Both the position numbers and the translations under genes were made by a program. From contig DGWH01000004.1 of the NCBI GenBank assembly GCA_002395225.1, positions 1 to 52,805 on the forward strand: a stretch of 52,805 bases of DNA. The letters run 5' to 3'. The notes beneath the pieces were generated by a model, which worked only from the letters and a program-made list of their open reading frames with translations, made no database searches and had not been told where the DNA came from. Source of the stretch: Christensenella sp. UBA4263 (GTDB taxonomy: Bacteria > Bacillota > Clostridia > Christensenellales > Aristaeellaceae). Positions 33,538 through 42,281 of this stretch are shown here, piece by piece; positions within the stretch are counted from its first letter, which is position 1, and the number at the start of each line of letters is the position of its first letter.

Positions 33538-36528
33538 ATGAAAAACAACGCCTATTCATCCGAAGAGCTCGCCCTGCTTGAGCATCTTCCCATACCCCTG
33601 GCTCTCTGGCAGCTCTGCAAGGACCGTCCGCCGGAAGCATTCCTGCTGTCCGACGGATACCTCAGCCTTTTCGGATTTGCTGATAAGGAAAGCGCCCTGG
33701 CCTGCAGCCGTCAGGACCTGTACAGATATACCCATCCCCATGATATTGCCGAAATCTCTCTGGCCTTTTCCCGCTTTAATGCCAATGACCGCCCGTTCAA
33801 TGTGCTCTTCCGTGCCCGAAAGCCATCTGACTCCGCGTACCATGTCATTCGTGCCTCCGGGGAACGCATCGCATCGGATACAGGTCTTGATCTTTTGTCC
33901 ATCACCTTTACGGATGAGGGACTCTGGAGCGGAGATGGCGCGGACCAGGAAGCGGATCTCCCGTCTCTTCTCCTCCACAGCCGACAGAAAGAAAGTACTG
34001 CCCGTTCCAGCCGGTATGACCACCTGACCGGCCTGCCCGGCATGACCTATTTCTTCGAACTGGCCGAAGCCGGAAGAGCGGCACTCCTGAAGAACGGCCG
34101 TCAGACTGCTATCCTCTATATGGACCTGTGCGGAATGAAGTTTTTCAACCGCAAATATGGGTTTGCCGAGGGCGACCGCCTTCTGTGTGCCTTTTCCGCA
34201 CTGCTTTCCGGGATGTTCGGCAATGACTGCTGCTGCCGGTTTGGATCGGACCACTTCGTGATCTTCACAGAAGCCCGGGACCTTGAGGCCCGGCTGAACC
34301 GGCTGTTTGATGATGCCCTGAAACTGAATAACGGGCTTACCCTTCCGGTGCGCGTTGGGATCTACCTGGAAGACGCGGAGGAGATTGCGCCCAGTACAGC
34401 CTGCGATCACGCCAAAACCGCCTGCGACAGTCTTCGCAACTCCTACACCTCCCGCTTTAACTACTACACGCCCGAAATGCAGAAAAGTGCGGAATGGCGG
34501 CAATACATCATCACCAATCTGGACCGCGCCATCCGTGAACACTGGATACAGGTGTATTATCAGCCCATCGTGCGGGCCGTGAGCGGCAAGATCTGCGATG
34601 ATGAAGCCCTTTGCCGGTGGATTGATCCGGTTCACGGTCTCCTTTCCCCCATCGATTTCATTCCCGTGCTGGAGGAAGCCGGCCTGATCTATCGTCTGGA
34701 TCTTTACGTTCTTGAACAGGTGCTCCTCAAGATCCGGAGACAGTCGGAGCTGGGCATGTACCTGGTTCCCCAGTCCATCAATCTGTCGCGTTCCGACTTT
34801 GAATCCTGTGATATTGTCGAGGAAGTCCGGCGCCGTGTCGACGCAGCCGGTCTCCGTCCGGAAATGATTACCGTCGAGATCACCGAGAGTACCCTCGGCA
34901 GCAATTTTGAATTCATGAAGGAACAGATCATGCGTTTCCAGGCCCTTGGGTTCCCGGTCTGGATGGATGATTTCGGTTCCGGCTACTCTTCACTGGATGT
35001 TCTGCAGAGTATTCGTTTTGATCTCATCAAATTCGACATGGGCTTCATGAAGCGGCTGAACGAAGGAGAAAACGGGAAAATCATCCTGACGCAGCTGGTC
35101 CGAATGGCCACCAGCCTCCAGATTGATACGGTCTGCGAAGGCGTTGAAACACAGGAGCAGGTCCATTTTCTGCGTGAAATCGGCTGCTCCAAACTGCAGG
35201 GATACTATTTCTCCAGGCCGGTTTCCTTTGATGTCTTCCTGGAAAAGAGCAAGGAAGCCGTTCATCTCGACTATGAAAATCCGTCGGAATCGGCCTACTT
35301 TGAAATTCTCGGACGCGTCGACCTGTTCGACCTGAACGCCATCTCAAATACCGGCAGCGGCAGGGATGCCTTCCTCAACTTCTTTGATACCTTCCCCATG
35401 GCCATTCTGGAAATGCAGGATGACACGCTGCGTTATACGCGCACCAATACCGCCTTCCGCCATATGAATACCCGGTTCTTCCATTTTGATGTGCTCGCCT
35501 CTTCTTTCGATTTTGTTCCGTTCCCGTTTCCCGCCGATTCCATCCTGCTGCGTTCTCTCAGGGAATGCCGCAAAAACAGCGAGCCCATTCTCTTTGATGA
35601 CCAGATGCCGGACGGCTCTTTCCTCCACGCCTTCATCCGCTGCATTGCCCATAACCCCGCTGCCAATACCAGCGCGTTTGTCATCGCCATTCTTTCCATC
35701 AACGAAAAGATGCAGGATGCAACCTACTCCAGCATCGCCCGTGCACTGGCGACGGACTATTATCACATCTACTACGTGGATCTTCAGAATGACCAGTACA
35801 TCGAGTATTCCTCTGCCATCGGTGCGGAAGAGCTGGCCCTGGAGCGTCACGGAACGGAATTCTTCGGGAACATCCGCCAGCGGGTCAGCAGCCGCGTCTA
35901 TGAGGAAGACCGGGAGATGTTCTTTAAGGCATTCACCAGGAAGCACATTCTTGAAACACTGGAACAGCAGGGATTCTTTTCCCTGGTTTATCGTCTCGTG
36001 GACACCGGCGTGCCAATGTATGTCGCGCAGAAAATCGTCTATCCCCTGCCGGATAAGCAGCATATCGTCATCGGCATCAGCATTATTGACGCGCAGATGA
36101 AACAGAAAGCGGACAATGACCGGATGCACCAGGAAATCCAGTCATATGGCCGGATGATTGCCCTCATTGACGGGCTGTTTGCCTTTTACACCGTTGACCC
36201 TGACAGCGAGCGGTACATCGAATTCAATTCCACGGCCGACTATCAGAAACTGGGCATCGGAAAGACAGGCGATCACTTCTTTGAAGAATCGCGCCGGAAC
36301 AGTCTCTCCGTCATCCATCCGGACGATCAGCCGGCCTTCATCCGTCAGTTTACCCGTGAAAATGTGCTTGATGCCATCCGCAAAAAAGGCAGCTTCGACC
36401 TCCGCTATCGTCTGATGATGAACGGCGTTCCCTGTCCGACGATTCTGCGGGCCGTTCTTGTCCATGAAAATGACGGCGAAAAAATCATTGTCGGCGTCCG
36501 TCGGATCAAGCAGCCAAGCAGCGACTGA
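33538..36528 (+). CDS. PAS-GGDEF(degenerate)-EAL-PAS-PAS c-di-GMP signalling protein
   Basis: 996 residues, cytoplasmic, no membrane segment. Order: a PAS-like domain (~15-130), a GGDEF fold (~160-300) whose motif is RFGSDHF in place of GGDEF and so should not make c-di-GMP, a complete EAL domain (~330-570: DEALCR, SINLSR, VEITEST, MDDFGSGYSS, LIKFD, CEGVET, LQGYYFSRPV), a linker region (~590-720), and two PAS-like domains at the C-terminus (~735-860 and ~870-990; both contain YYHIYYVD or FAFYTVD-type openings and I-E-[FY]-[NS]-S). It probably hydrolyses c-di-GMP in response to signals at the PAS domains. A strong terminator follows. The C-terminal position of two sensor domains behind EAL is uncommon. 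Confidence 0.88.
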   Translation: MKNNAYSSEELALLEHLPIPLALWQLCKDRPPEAFLLSDGYLSLFGFADKESALACSRQDLYRYTHPHDIAEISLAFSRFNANDRPFNVLFRARKPSDSAYHVIRASGERIASDTGLDLLSITFTDEGLWSGDGADQEADLPSLLLHSRQKESTARSSRYDHLTGLPGMTYFFELAEAGRAALLKNGRQTAILYMDLCGMKFFNRKYGFAEGDRLLCAFSALLSGMFGNDCCCRFGSDHFVIFTEARDLEARLNRLFDDALKLNNGLTLPVRVGIYLEDAEEIAPSTACDHAKTACDSLRNSYTSRFNYYTPEMQKSAEWRQYIITNLDRAIREHWIQVYYQPIVRAVSGKICDDEALCRWIDPVHGLLSPIDFIPVLEEAGLIYRLDLYVLEQVLLKIRRQSELGMYLVPQSINLSRSDFESCDIVEEVRRRVDAAGLRPEMITVEITESTLGSNFEFMKEQIMRFQALGFPVWMDDFGSGYSSLDVLQSIRFDLIKFDMGFMKRLNEGENGKIILTQLVRMATSLQIDTVCEGVETQEQVHFLREIGCSKLQGYYFSRPVSFDVFLEKSKEAVHLDYENPSESAYFEILGRVDLFDLNAISNTGSGRDAFLNFFDTFPMAILEMQDDTLRYTRTNTAFRHMNTRFFHFDVLASSFDFVPFPFPADSILLRSLRECRKNSEPILFDDQMPDGSFLHAFIRCIAHNPAANTSAFVIAILSINEKMQDATYSSIARALATDYYHIYYVDLQNDQYIEYSSAIGAEELALERHGTEFFGNIRQRVSSRVYEEDREMFFKAFTRKHILETLEQQGFFSLVYRLVDTGVPMYVAQKIVYPLPDKQHIVIGISIIDAQMKQKADNDRMHQEIQSYGRMIALIDGLFAFYTVDPDSERYIEFNSTADYQKLGIGKTGDHFFEESRRNSLSVIHPDDQPAFIRQFTRENVLDAIRKKGSFDLRYRLMMNGVPCPTILRAVLVHENDGEKIIVGVRRIKQPSSD

Positions 36529-36553
36529 ACAGTTCCTGCCGAATTTAAAGAAA

Positions 36554-36600
36554 CAGACGCCCGGTACAGTTAAATGCCGTACCGGACGCCTGTTTTTTTT
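36554..36600 (+). terminator. Rho-independent terminator
   Basis: CAGACGCCCGGTAC and GTACCGGACGCCTG (one mismatch) followed by eight T residues, 25 bases after the stop. Confidence 0.92.
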
Positions 36601-36618
36601 GTTCCTTTCAGAAAGTCT

Positions 36619-37134
36619 TTACTGTTTCCCGATGTACCGGACCTTGCCCAGACCCAGCACGAGACGCGCGATCGGTCCGCACAGAATCAGGAAAATGCCA
36701 AATCCGGTTCCCTTTCCAAAGCACTTTGACAGTTTCAGGGACTGGATGATATGAAGAACAAAGGCGACAATGGCCACAATAAAGAAGAGAAGCACCTGCC
36801 AGTTCGGGGTATCTGACCACAGATTCAACAGCGCCGTACAAAATCCGCAGGCCACGGAAACGATGCCCATCGTCGTGTTCCAGGAAATCCCATATTCCAC
36901 GATGACATTGTAGAACGGAATCAGCGATTTCCAGCCGGCCACGCCGGCTTTTGAAAAAATCTTCCAGTCAGCAATCACCTGCAGGATAAACAGCAGGACC
37001 ATCACCATCGCGGTTGCGCCGATTCCAATGCCCAGAATCGCTCCAACTGCTGCCGCTTCATCCGGGGTCAGATTCTGCTGGACCGTGCCCTCAGCCAGGG
37101 CAGAAGCAAAAAGATTCACAGTCAGCATCTCCAT
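36619..37134 (-). CDS. Membrane protein, DUF5684-like
   Basis: About 171 residues with four membrane helices. The motif KIFSKAGVAGWKSLIPFYNVIV is characteristic of DUF5684 proteins (function unknown, often near signal peptidase or secreted proteins). The start is unclear: ATG at 37134 or 37128, or a GTG at 37119 that would use the GGAG at 37130. Longer in-frame starts would overlap the upstream gene. A strong hairpin stands immediately before it, so its expression may depend on read-through from the gene at 37187-37960. Confidence 0.8.
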   Translation of the reverse strand: MEMLTVNLFASALAEGTVQQNLTPDEAAAVGAILGIGIGATAMVMVLLFILQVIADWKIFSKAGVAGWKSLIPFYNVIVEYGISWNTTMGIVSVACGFCTALLNLWSDTPNWQVLLFFIVAIVAFVLHIIQSLKLSKCFGKGTGFGIFLILCGPIARLVLGLGKVRYIGKQ

Positions 37135-37141
37135 TTGTTTT

Positions 37142-37167
37142 GCGGCAGGAGCATCTGCTCCTGCCGC
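37142..37167 (-). terminator. Strong hairpin between two genes
   Basis: GCGGCAGGAGCA and TGCTCCTGCCGC form a 12-bp perfect stem after the stop at 37187. On the minus strand it is followed by AAAACAAATGG, not by T residues, so it may slow decay or hide the next start rather than terminate. Confidence 0.65.
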
Positions 37168-37186
37168 TGTCAGGCACTTGCCGGAC

Positions 37187-37960
37187 TCAGCCGTTGGAGT
37201 CAGCCAGCACCTCGTAGGGATTATCAAAGACAAACTCAGGCACACCGCCGGGACGGTGGTTTTCCCAAACCAGACGATACTGGTCATTGATGGTAAAGAC
37301 CGCCTCAACCGATTCCTCACCGGTTACCCTTTCGGTTTCCTCATTGTCGACATACGTGATGACATCACAGGTTCCCACCGCCTCCAGGGACTTGTTTTCC
37401 CTGTTGTACGTGCCGTTGTACATGTAGGACTCTACCTTGTTTCCCTCGCCGGGAACATCCAGATAGATGGTATAGTGATCCTCCGCCCAGGTGATATCCG
37501 CCGATGCGTTGACGCCCGGCCAGGTTCCCTCAAAGCGGCCGATGGGCGTAAAGGTCAAGCCATCCGCCACATGCTCCCTCATATCATCCCACACCAGCTG
37601 CCCCTGTTCATTGATGGTAAACTCCGCCGCACCGTTGTCATAGTAGGGCTTGTCTCCCTCAAGGATCTCATCATTTTCAAATTTTGCCGGCCACTTCAGT
37701 GCAACCACGCTGACCAGCTTATCGCCGACGAGGTTCAGCTTGTACTCCCAGATAAACCCTTCACCGGTCTTCTCGTTATCCAGCTTTTCCACCTCTACGA
37801 CGTAACCGCCCTCCTCGGAATAGACATCCAGGTGATAACCGTGGCCAACCCAGACATCATCAAAAGCCTTTCCCTGATCGGTCTGCTCCGACTCTGCAAA
37901 TGCTGCAAATACGGTCAGCGTAAAAACGAGGAACAGAGCGAGCCAAATATTCTTTTTCAC
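37187..37960 (-). CDS. Secreted protein of unknown function with internal repeat
   Basis: 257 residues, GTG start at 37960 seven bases after TAAGGAGG. Signal peptide NIWLALFLVFTLTVFAAFA. Two related stretches are visible, AAEFTINEQGQLVWDDMREH and EAVFTINDQYRLVWENHRPG, each behind a beta-strand region with ITW or VITY, so the mature protein is probably two copies of a small beta domain. No lipobox. I do not recognise the family. The leader is made of a divergent copy of the dispersed element and starts at its own promoter. The membrane protein gene follows 52 bases downstream. Confidence 0.78.
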   Translation of the reverse strand: MKKNIWLALFLVFTLTVFAAFAESEQTDQGKAFDDVWVGHGYHLDVYSEEGGYVVEVEKLDNEKTGEGFIWEYKLNLVGDKLVSVVALKWPAKFENDEILEGDKPYYDNGAAEFTINEQGQLVWDDMREHVADGLTFTPIGRFEGTWPGVNASADITWAEDHYTIYLDVPGEGNKVESYMYNGTYNRENKSLEAVGTCDVITYVDNEETERVTGEESVEAVFTINDQYRLVWENHRPGGVPEFVFDNPYEVLADSNG

Positions 37961-37966
37961 GTTACT

Positions 37967-38048
37967 TCCTCCTTACAAATTCATTTGCCTGCACTGGATC
38001 TTCTTTGCAGGCCTCAAGGTCATTTGCCTGAACGGCACAGTGCCGCTC
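37967..38048 (-). repeat. Divergent copy of the intergenic element, forming an mRNA leader
   Basis: On the minus strand it reads GGCACTGTGCC (a hairpin in the place of the CTGTCGC stem), GTTCAGGCAAATGACCTTGA, GGCCTGCAAAGAAG, and then a partial second 3' end, CAGGCAAATGAATTTG, TAAGGAGG. The segments GCCTGCA and TGCAGGC can pair. The final TAAGGAGG (37975-37968) is the ribosome binding site of the GTG at 37960. It is weaker than the other copies but keeps the order and the closing sequence. Confidence 0.65.
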
Positions 38049-38060
38049 CTGTATGCTTTC

Positions 38061-38088
38061 ATTATACGCCATTTTCAGACAACTTCAA
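38061..38088 (-). promoter_or_regulatory. Promoter before the element-derived leader
   Basis: TTGAAG (38088-38083) and TATAAT (38066-38061), 16 bp apart. Transcription would start near 38054, so the whole leader is the repeat copy. Confidence 0.65.
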
Positions 38089-38156
38089 TCCCCTGATTCC
38101 GGCAATCTGCCCATTTCAATCTGATTCGAAGGCACTTTGGCCTTTGCCGCGCTCCT

Positions 38157-39218
38157 TCACTGCTCTGTCCGCACCTGGGCATGCATGCCAAAGCGAACCG
38201 GCAGTTCGGTTTCAAAGGCAATGATCACCTCATATTCCGCGGTTTTGCTGTTCTCCTCCGAAAGGGCACTTGAGGCAATCTTTTCCACGGTTCCCTTAAT
38301 CCAATTGCCCGGGAAGGCATCAAATTCAATTTCCACAGCATCACCGGCATTGACCACGTTCAGGTCCGATTCCTGGACACTGGCCACTATCCGCATGGAA
38401 TCGACCGGCCAGATTTCCGCGACGGTCTGCCGGTTGTCCAGATGATCTCCCTGCTCAATGGCAATCCGGGAAACAATGCCCTCCGTTGTGGCGGGAATCG
38501 TATTGCCGGTGGAGGTCAGGCCATCAAAGGTCCCATCCAGTGTCTCAAACAGCGGATCTCCCTTTTCCACATGCGCGCCATCCTCTGCCAGAAGCGAGAC
38601 AATGCTGCCCTCACCGGCGTAAAGAATGGCATCCGTCCGCTGGATGTCCCCGCGGCCAATGCGTGTGGTATAGTCATGGTTTTCCGTCTGATAAATATTC
38701 ACTGTATCCCCCAGTTCAAAGTCCCCCTGAAGGACACGAACCTTGAAATTCCGGCCGTCCACATCGTACACCTGGCCGATTCCCGTTGCCTTCGGAGACC
38801 CTTCGGTCTCGCTCAGATAGACCGTGATGCCCGCGCGAACCATTTTGTTTTCATTGTTGTCATAGGCATTCAGGGTTGAGGTTTCAATCCGGTACCGGCT
38901 GTCCGGCTCGATGACCGCCACTGCGCCGTAAAGGTCGGTCACCGCCTCGCTGCGCTCCCCCGGCCGCCCGTAAAAAGCGACCCGACCGGGCTGGTCCGCA
39001 TAGGTGACCACGGTTTTGAGGGTCATCAGGGGCGTACCGGCCGAAACCGAATCCCCCACCCGTACATCAATGCTCTTCACGGTTCCGCCGATCGGCGCCA
39101 GAACCGTCTCCGTACGAACCGCCCTGGCGGTCCCGTCCATATAAATCGTATCGGCCTCTGCCCCGGCCGCAAAGGCGGCAATCACCAGCAGCAGACACAC
39201 TATCCGCCTGATCATCAT
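38157..39218 (-). CDS. Secreted HlyD-like adaptor protein of the MacAB-type operon
   Basis: 353 residues from the ATG at 39218. A signal peptide (RIVCLLLVIAAFAAGAEA) leads to a split lipoyl/barrel-sandwich domain (ETVLAPIGGTVKSIDVRVGD and, after a long middle, ATTEGIVSRIAIEQGDHLDN) and a beta-barrel end (ESDLNVVNAGDAVEIEFDAF). This is the membrane-fusion or periplasmic adaptor pattern, but with a cleaved signal rather than an anchor. It lies 106 bases after the permease gene and is probably the last gene of the four-gene export operon, where a first adaptor already exists at 41224-42111. Confidence 0.82.
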   Translation of the reverse strand: MMIRRIVCLLLVIAAFAAGAEADTIYMDGTARAVRTETVLAPIGGTVKSIDVRVGDSVSAGTPLMTLKTVVTYADQPGRVAFYGRPGERSEAVTDLYGAVAVIEPDSRYRIETSTLNAYDNNENKMVRAGITVYLSETEGSPKATGIGQVYDVDGRNFKVRVLQGDFELGDTVNIYQTENHDYTTRIGRGDIQRTDAILYAGEGSIVSLLAEDGAHVEKGDPLFETLDGTFDGLTSTGNTIPATTEGIVSRIAIEQGDHLDNRQTVAEIWPVDSMRIVASVQESDLNVVNAGDAVEIEFDAFPGNWIKGTVEKIASSALSEENSKTAEYEVIIAFETELPVRFGMHAQVRTEQ

Positions 39219-39324
39219 CACTTTTCCCTCTTTCCATAACCCATAATTGGCCTTTTTTGGCACCGGTGCATTTCCGATGTCCGACTTTCTCTCGGCCAGA
39301 TCTGTTCCTTTGCCGCTCATCCGA

Positions 39325-40539
39325 TTACACGGCACGCAGGGCGTCGATCGGATTGAGTGCCGAGGCCTTGCGGGCCGGCGCCCATCCGAATACAAGTCCA
39401 ACCAGCGCCGAAAACCCGACGCCCAGAGCGATGGCGCTCCAGGAAAGCACAAACGTAATGTCCATGGCATTACACAGCAGCATGGAGACCACAACGCCCA
39501 GCACGGCCCCAATGGCGCCGCCCAGCGTCGAAAGGATAAACGCCTCAATCAGGAACTGCATCTGAATCATGGAAGGCTCTGCCCCCAGTGCCTTGCGCAG
39601 ACCGATTTCCATGGTCCGCTCCGTCACGGACACCAGCATCATGTTCATGATGCCAATGCCGCCCACCAGCAGGGAAATTCCGGCAATGCCGGCCAGCATG
39701 GTGGTCATCATGCCGGTAATCTTGTTGAGCGAATCCATGAGCACCGACATGTTGATGACCGTATAGGTATCATCATCGTGCCCGTTGTAGATTCGCTTGA
39801 GCACTTCCTTGACCCGGTCAATGGTCTCCTCCTGCTTCTGCGTATCCTCGACATAGATTTCGATACTCTGGATATAAGCCGTTCCGCTCATCCGCATGGC
39901 GGTGGTATAGGGCACAATGATCTTCTCATTGTCATTGTTCCCCATGGCCTGCGTCATGACATCGTTGTCATTTTCATCCGAGAGAACGCCGATGATGGTA
40001 AAGGTGTGCCCGTCCAGGGACAGCTGCTGTCCCAGCGGGTCATGCCCGTAAAACAGCTGCTTTTGCAGGCCGGTTGAAATCAGACACACGCGGGACCGCT
40101 GTTCCTCATCCAGAATGTTCACCCCGCGGCCTCTTGCCACCATGTTGTCATTATGGCGGAAATAAACGGTATTGCGGCCTTCCATCGTCACCTCATCCGA
40201 CCATTCAGCGCCGTGTCGGGCAATGATGTCGTTTTGCAGGGAAACCGAAATGCCGGAAACGTTGGAAATCTCCCCCAGTTGTTTCAGGTCCGTCTCCGTA
40301 AGGCCCGGACGCAGCTGTGTCCCGGGGGCACTCACACTGAATTTGCCCGTTCCCATGGCAGCAAACTGACTGGTAATCTCCCCCGCCACGCCGCTGACCG
40401 TCGTGATCATGGCAATGACCGCCGCCACGCCGATGATAATGCCGAGAATCGTGAGAAAGGTCCGCATCTTATTGCTGAGAATATTGGTGACGGACATCCG
40501 GATATTTTCCCGGAACATGGAAAGCTGTGCTTTAATCAT
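39325..40539 (-). CDS. MacB-like ABC export permease
   Basis: 404 residues. One N-terminal helix (FLTILGIIIGVAAVIAMITTV), a large extracytoplasmic MacB periplasmic-core domain (KFSVSAPGTQLRPGL, IIGVLSDENDND), and three C-terminal helices with the FtsX signature (GGIGIMNMMLVSVTERTMEI, GLRKALGAEPSMI, PARKASALNPIDALR). The start ATG at 40539 lies inside the end of the ATPase gene, so the two are translationally coupled. With the ATPase and adaptors it should form a mechanotransmission-type exporter for peptides or lipids rather than a classical pump. Confidence 0.92.
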   Translation of the reverse strand: MIKAQLSMFRENIRMSVTNILSNKMRTFLTILGIIIGVAAVIAMITTVSGVAGEITSQFAAMGTGKFSVSAPGTQLRPGLTETDLKQLGEISNVSGISVSLQNDIIARHGAEWSDEVTMEGRNTVYFRHNDNMVARGRGVNILDEEQRSRVCLISTGLQKQLFYGHDPLGQQLSLDGHTFTIIGVLSDENDNDVMTQAMGNNDNEKIIVPYTTAMRMSGTAYIQSIEIYVEDTQKQEETIDRVKEVLKRIYNGHDDDTYTVINMSVLMDSLNKITGMMTTMLAGIAGISLLVGGIGIMNMMLVSVTERTMEIGLRKALGAEPSMIQMQFLIEAFILSTLGGAIGAVLGVVVSMLLCNAMDITFVLSWSAIALGVGFSALVGLVFGWAPARKASALNPIDALRAV

Positions 40540-41221
40540 ATTCCGACACCCCTTCACTCAGCACGCCGTCCAGAATGTTGACAATGCGCCTGGCATGTCG
40601 GGCAATGGAAAGGTCGTGCGTAATCATAATGACGGTCCGTCCCTCATCATTGAGTTCATGGAACAGTTCCATGACCTGACGGCCCGTCGTCTGGTCCAGG
40701 GCACCGGTGGGTTCATCCGCCAGAAGAAGGGTGGGGTTGGTGGCCAGCGCCCTTGCGATAGCGACACGCTGCTGCTGACCGCCCGAGAGCTGATTGGGAT
40801 AGTGGTGCATCCTTTCCCCGAGGCCCACACGGACCAGCATTTTCCGTGCCAGATTCTGCCGCTCGGCACGCCCGATGCCCGCATAGATCAGGGGAAGCTC
40901 CACGTTTTCCATGGCATCCAGCCGCGGCAGGAGCTGAAACTGCTGGAAAATAAACCCGATTTCATGACAGCGGATCTGCGCCAGTTCGTGCTGGTCAAGC
41001 CGGCCGATATTCCGGTCCTTGAGGATATAATCCCCTGAGGTGGGCGTATCCAGGCACCCGATGATGTTCATCATCGTCGACTTGCCGGAGCCGGAGGGTC
41101 CCAGAATGGAGAGGAATTCCCCCTCGCTGATATCCAGATTGACGTGTCTGAGCACCATCTGGTCCTCCTCGCCCACATGATACGTCTTTACGATATCACG
41201 CATGGAAAAATACGTAGACAT
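40532..41221 (-). CDS. MacB/LolD-type ABC export ATPase
   Basis: 229 residues with Walker A LGPSGSGKST, Q-loop FQQFQLL, signature LSGGQQQR, Walker B LLLADEPTGALD and H-loop ITHD. It is typical in length. The ATG at 41221 is preceded by AGGAGT seven bases upstream and lies three bases after the adaptor's stop, and a GTG at 41227 overlapping that stop is an alternative. It drives the permease encoded next. Confidence 0.93.
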   Translation of the reverse strand: MSTYFSMRDIVKTYHVGEEDQMVLRHVNLDISEGEFLSILGPSGSGKSTMMNIIGCLDTPTSGDYILKDRNIGRLDQHELAQIRCHEIGFIFQQFQLLPRLDAMENVELPLIYAGIGRAERQNLARKMLVRVGLGERMHHYPNQLSGGQQQRVAIARALATNPTLLLADEPTGALDQTTGRQVMELFHELNDEGRTVIMITHDLSIARHARRIVNILDGVLSEGVSEYD

Positions 41222-41223
41222 GC

Positions 41224-42111
41224 TCACCGACTCCTGTTCCCGCCGCGCTGACCAAAGGCCCGCATCAGGTCCTGAAAGCTGGTGTCGCGGTCCACATACA
41301 GAACCGTTTCCCCGGCCGCCAGACCGCTCCGGATTTCCACCACGATTCCATCTGTCAGGCCGGTGTCCACCTGCCGCATCGTCTGTCCGCCGTGTCCATC
41401 CGAAAGCAGGACATACGCCTCATTCCGTTCGGTAAACTGCAGCGCCTGCGCATGAACGATCACCACATTCTCTGCGGATGCCTTGACCAGCACCGCCTCC
41501 ACCTGCATGCCGGGCAGGATGCCTGGTGTATTTTCCAGCTGGACGGTTGCATTGAAATAGGCAATCTGCCCGCTGGTATCCGCCTGCTTGTTCAGTGCCG
41601 TAATTGTCCCATGGCAGACCTTGTCAAGCGCGGTCACGGTCACCTCTACCGGCATTCCCGGGGACACGGCATCCACGTCATACTCATCAATGGATATTTC
41701 CACCTCAAGCCGGTCCAGATCCGAGACCGTGACCAGCACCTGATCGCTGTCCACATAATCCCCCTTATGCACCGGCAGCGAAATGACCTCACCGGCGATG
41801 TCCGACTTATAGATCGTCCCGTCCTCCATGCGGACCAGCCGCTGGCCCTTGGTGATCACCTGGTTCGCCGCCACATAGACATCCCGGATGGTTCCGGCCG
41901 CCTCAGCCCGGACCGACTCTTTATTCGGCGCCGTGATCTCGCCCGTAAAGCTGTATGTGACACGCACATCTCCCATGACAGCTGTCTCTTCCTTATAGTC
42001 TACCTCAGACCTCTGTCTGTTTTTGTACAGATAGAGTCCCACCGCCGCGGCCGCAGCCACAAGCAGCACCAGCAGGATTTTCCCCGCGGCGCCTTTTTTA
42101 CGTCCAGCCAT
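41224..42111 (-). CDS. Membrane-anchored MacA/HlyD-like adaptor
   Basis: 295 residues. An N-terminal anchor (ILLVLLVAAAAAVGLYLY) precedes the two lipoyl halves (ESVRAEAAGTIRDVYVAANQ and YKSDIAGEVISLPVHKGDYV) with almost no hairpin between them, then a beta barrel (RLEVEISIDEYDVDAVSPGM) and a membrane-proximal domain (VIVHAQALQFTERNEAYVLL). First gene of the operon, just downstream of a promoter and a palindrome. In Gram-positive bacteria such adaptors join the ABC permease outside the membrane. Confidence 0.9.
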   Translation of the reverse strand: MAGRKKGAAGKILLVLLVAAAAAVGLYLYKNRQRSEVDYKEETAVMGDVRVTYSFTGEITAPNKESVRAEAAGTIRDVYVAANQVITKGQRLVRMEDGTIYKSDIAGEVISLPVHKGDYVDSDQVLVTVSDLDRLEVEISIDEYDVDAVSPGMPVEVTVTALDKVCHGTITALNKQADTSGQIAYFNATVQLENTPGILPGMQVEAVLVKASAENVVIVHAQALQFTERNEAYVLLSDGHGGQTMRQVDTGLTDGIVVEIRSGLAAGETVLYVDRDTSFQDLMRAFGQRGGNRSR

Positions 42112-42128
42112 ATCTTTGCCCTTTCCGG

Positions 42129-42144
42129 CCCTGAGTACTCAGGG
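42129..42144 (-). promoter_or_regulatory. 16-bp perfect palindrome in operon leader
   Basis: CCCTGAGTACTCAGGG, self-complementary, 17 bases before the adaptor start codon and about 40 bases after the start of transcription. It could be an operator or, as RNA, a hairpin close to the ribosome site. Confidence 0.55.
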
Positions 42145-42192
42145 AAACCGTGTAATGTTCATTTTGTTTGTGTTCCAAAACATGCGGTGCCC

Positions 42193-42220
42193 ATTATACA
42201 GGATCGCCTGTGCTTTGAAA
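42193..42220 (-). promoter_or_regulatory. Promoter of the MacAB-like operon
   Basis: TTTCAA (42220-42215) and a perfect TATAAT (42198-42193), 16 bp apart. Confidence 0.65.
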
Positions 42221-42281
42221 AGAAGGTATTTTCCTCCGGTCAGTCCCGCGAAGCCGCAGCAAAAGAGCCGGGAAAGGCCCC

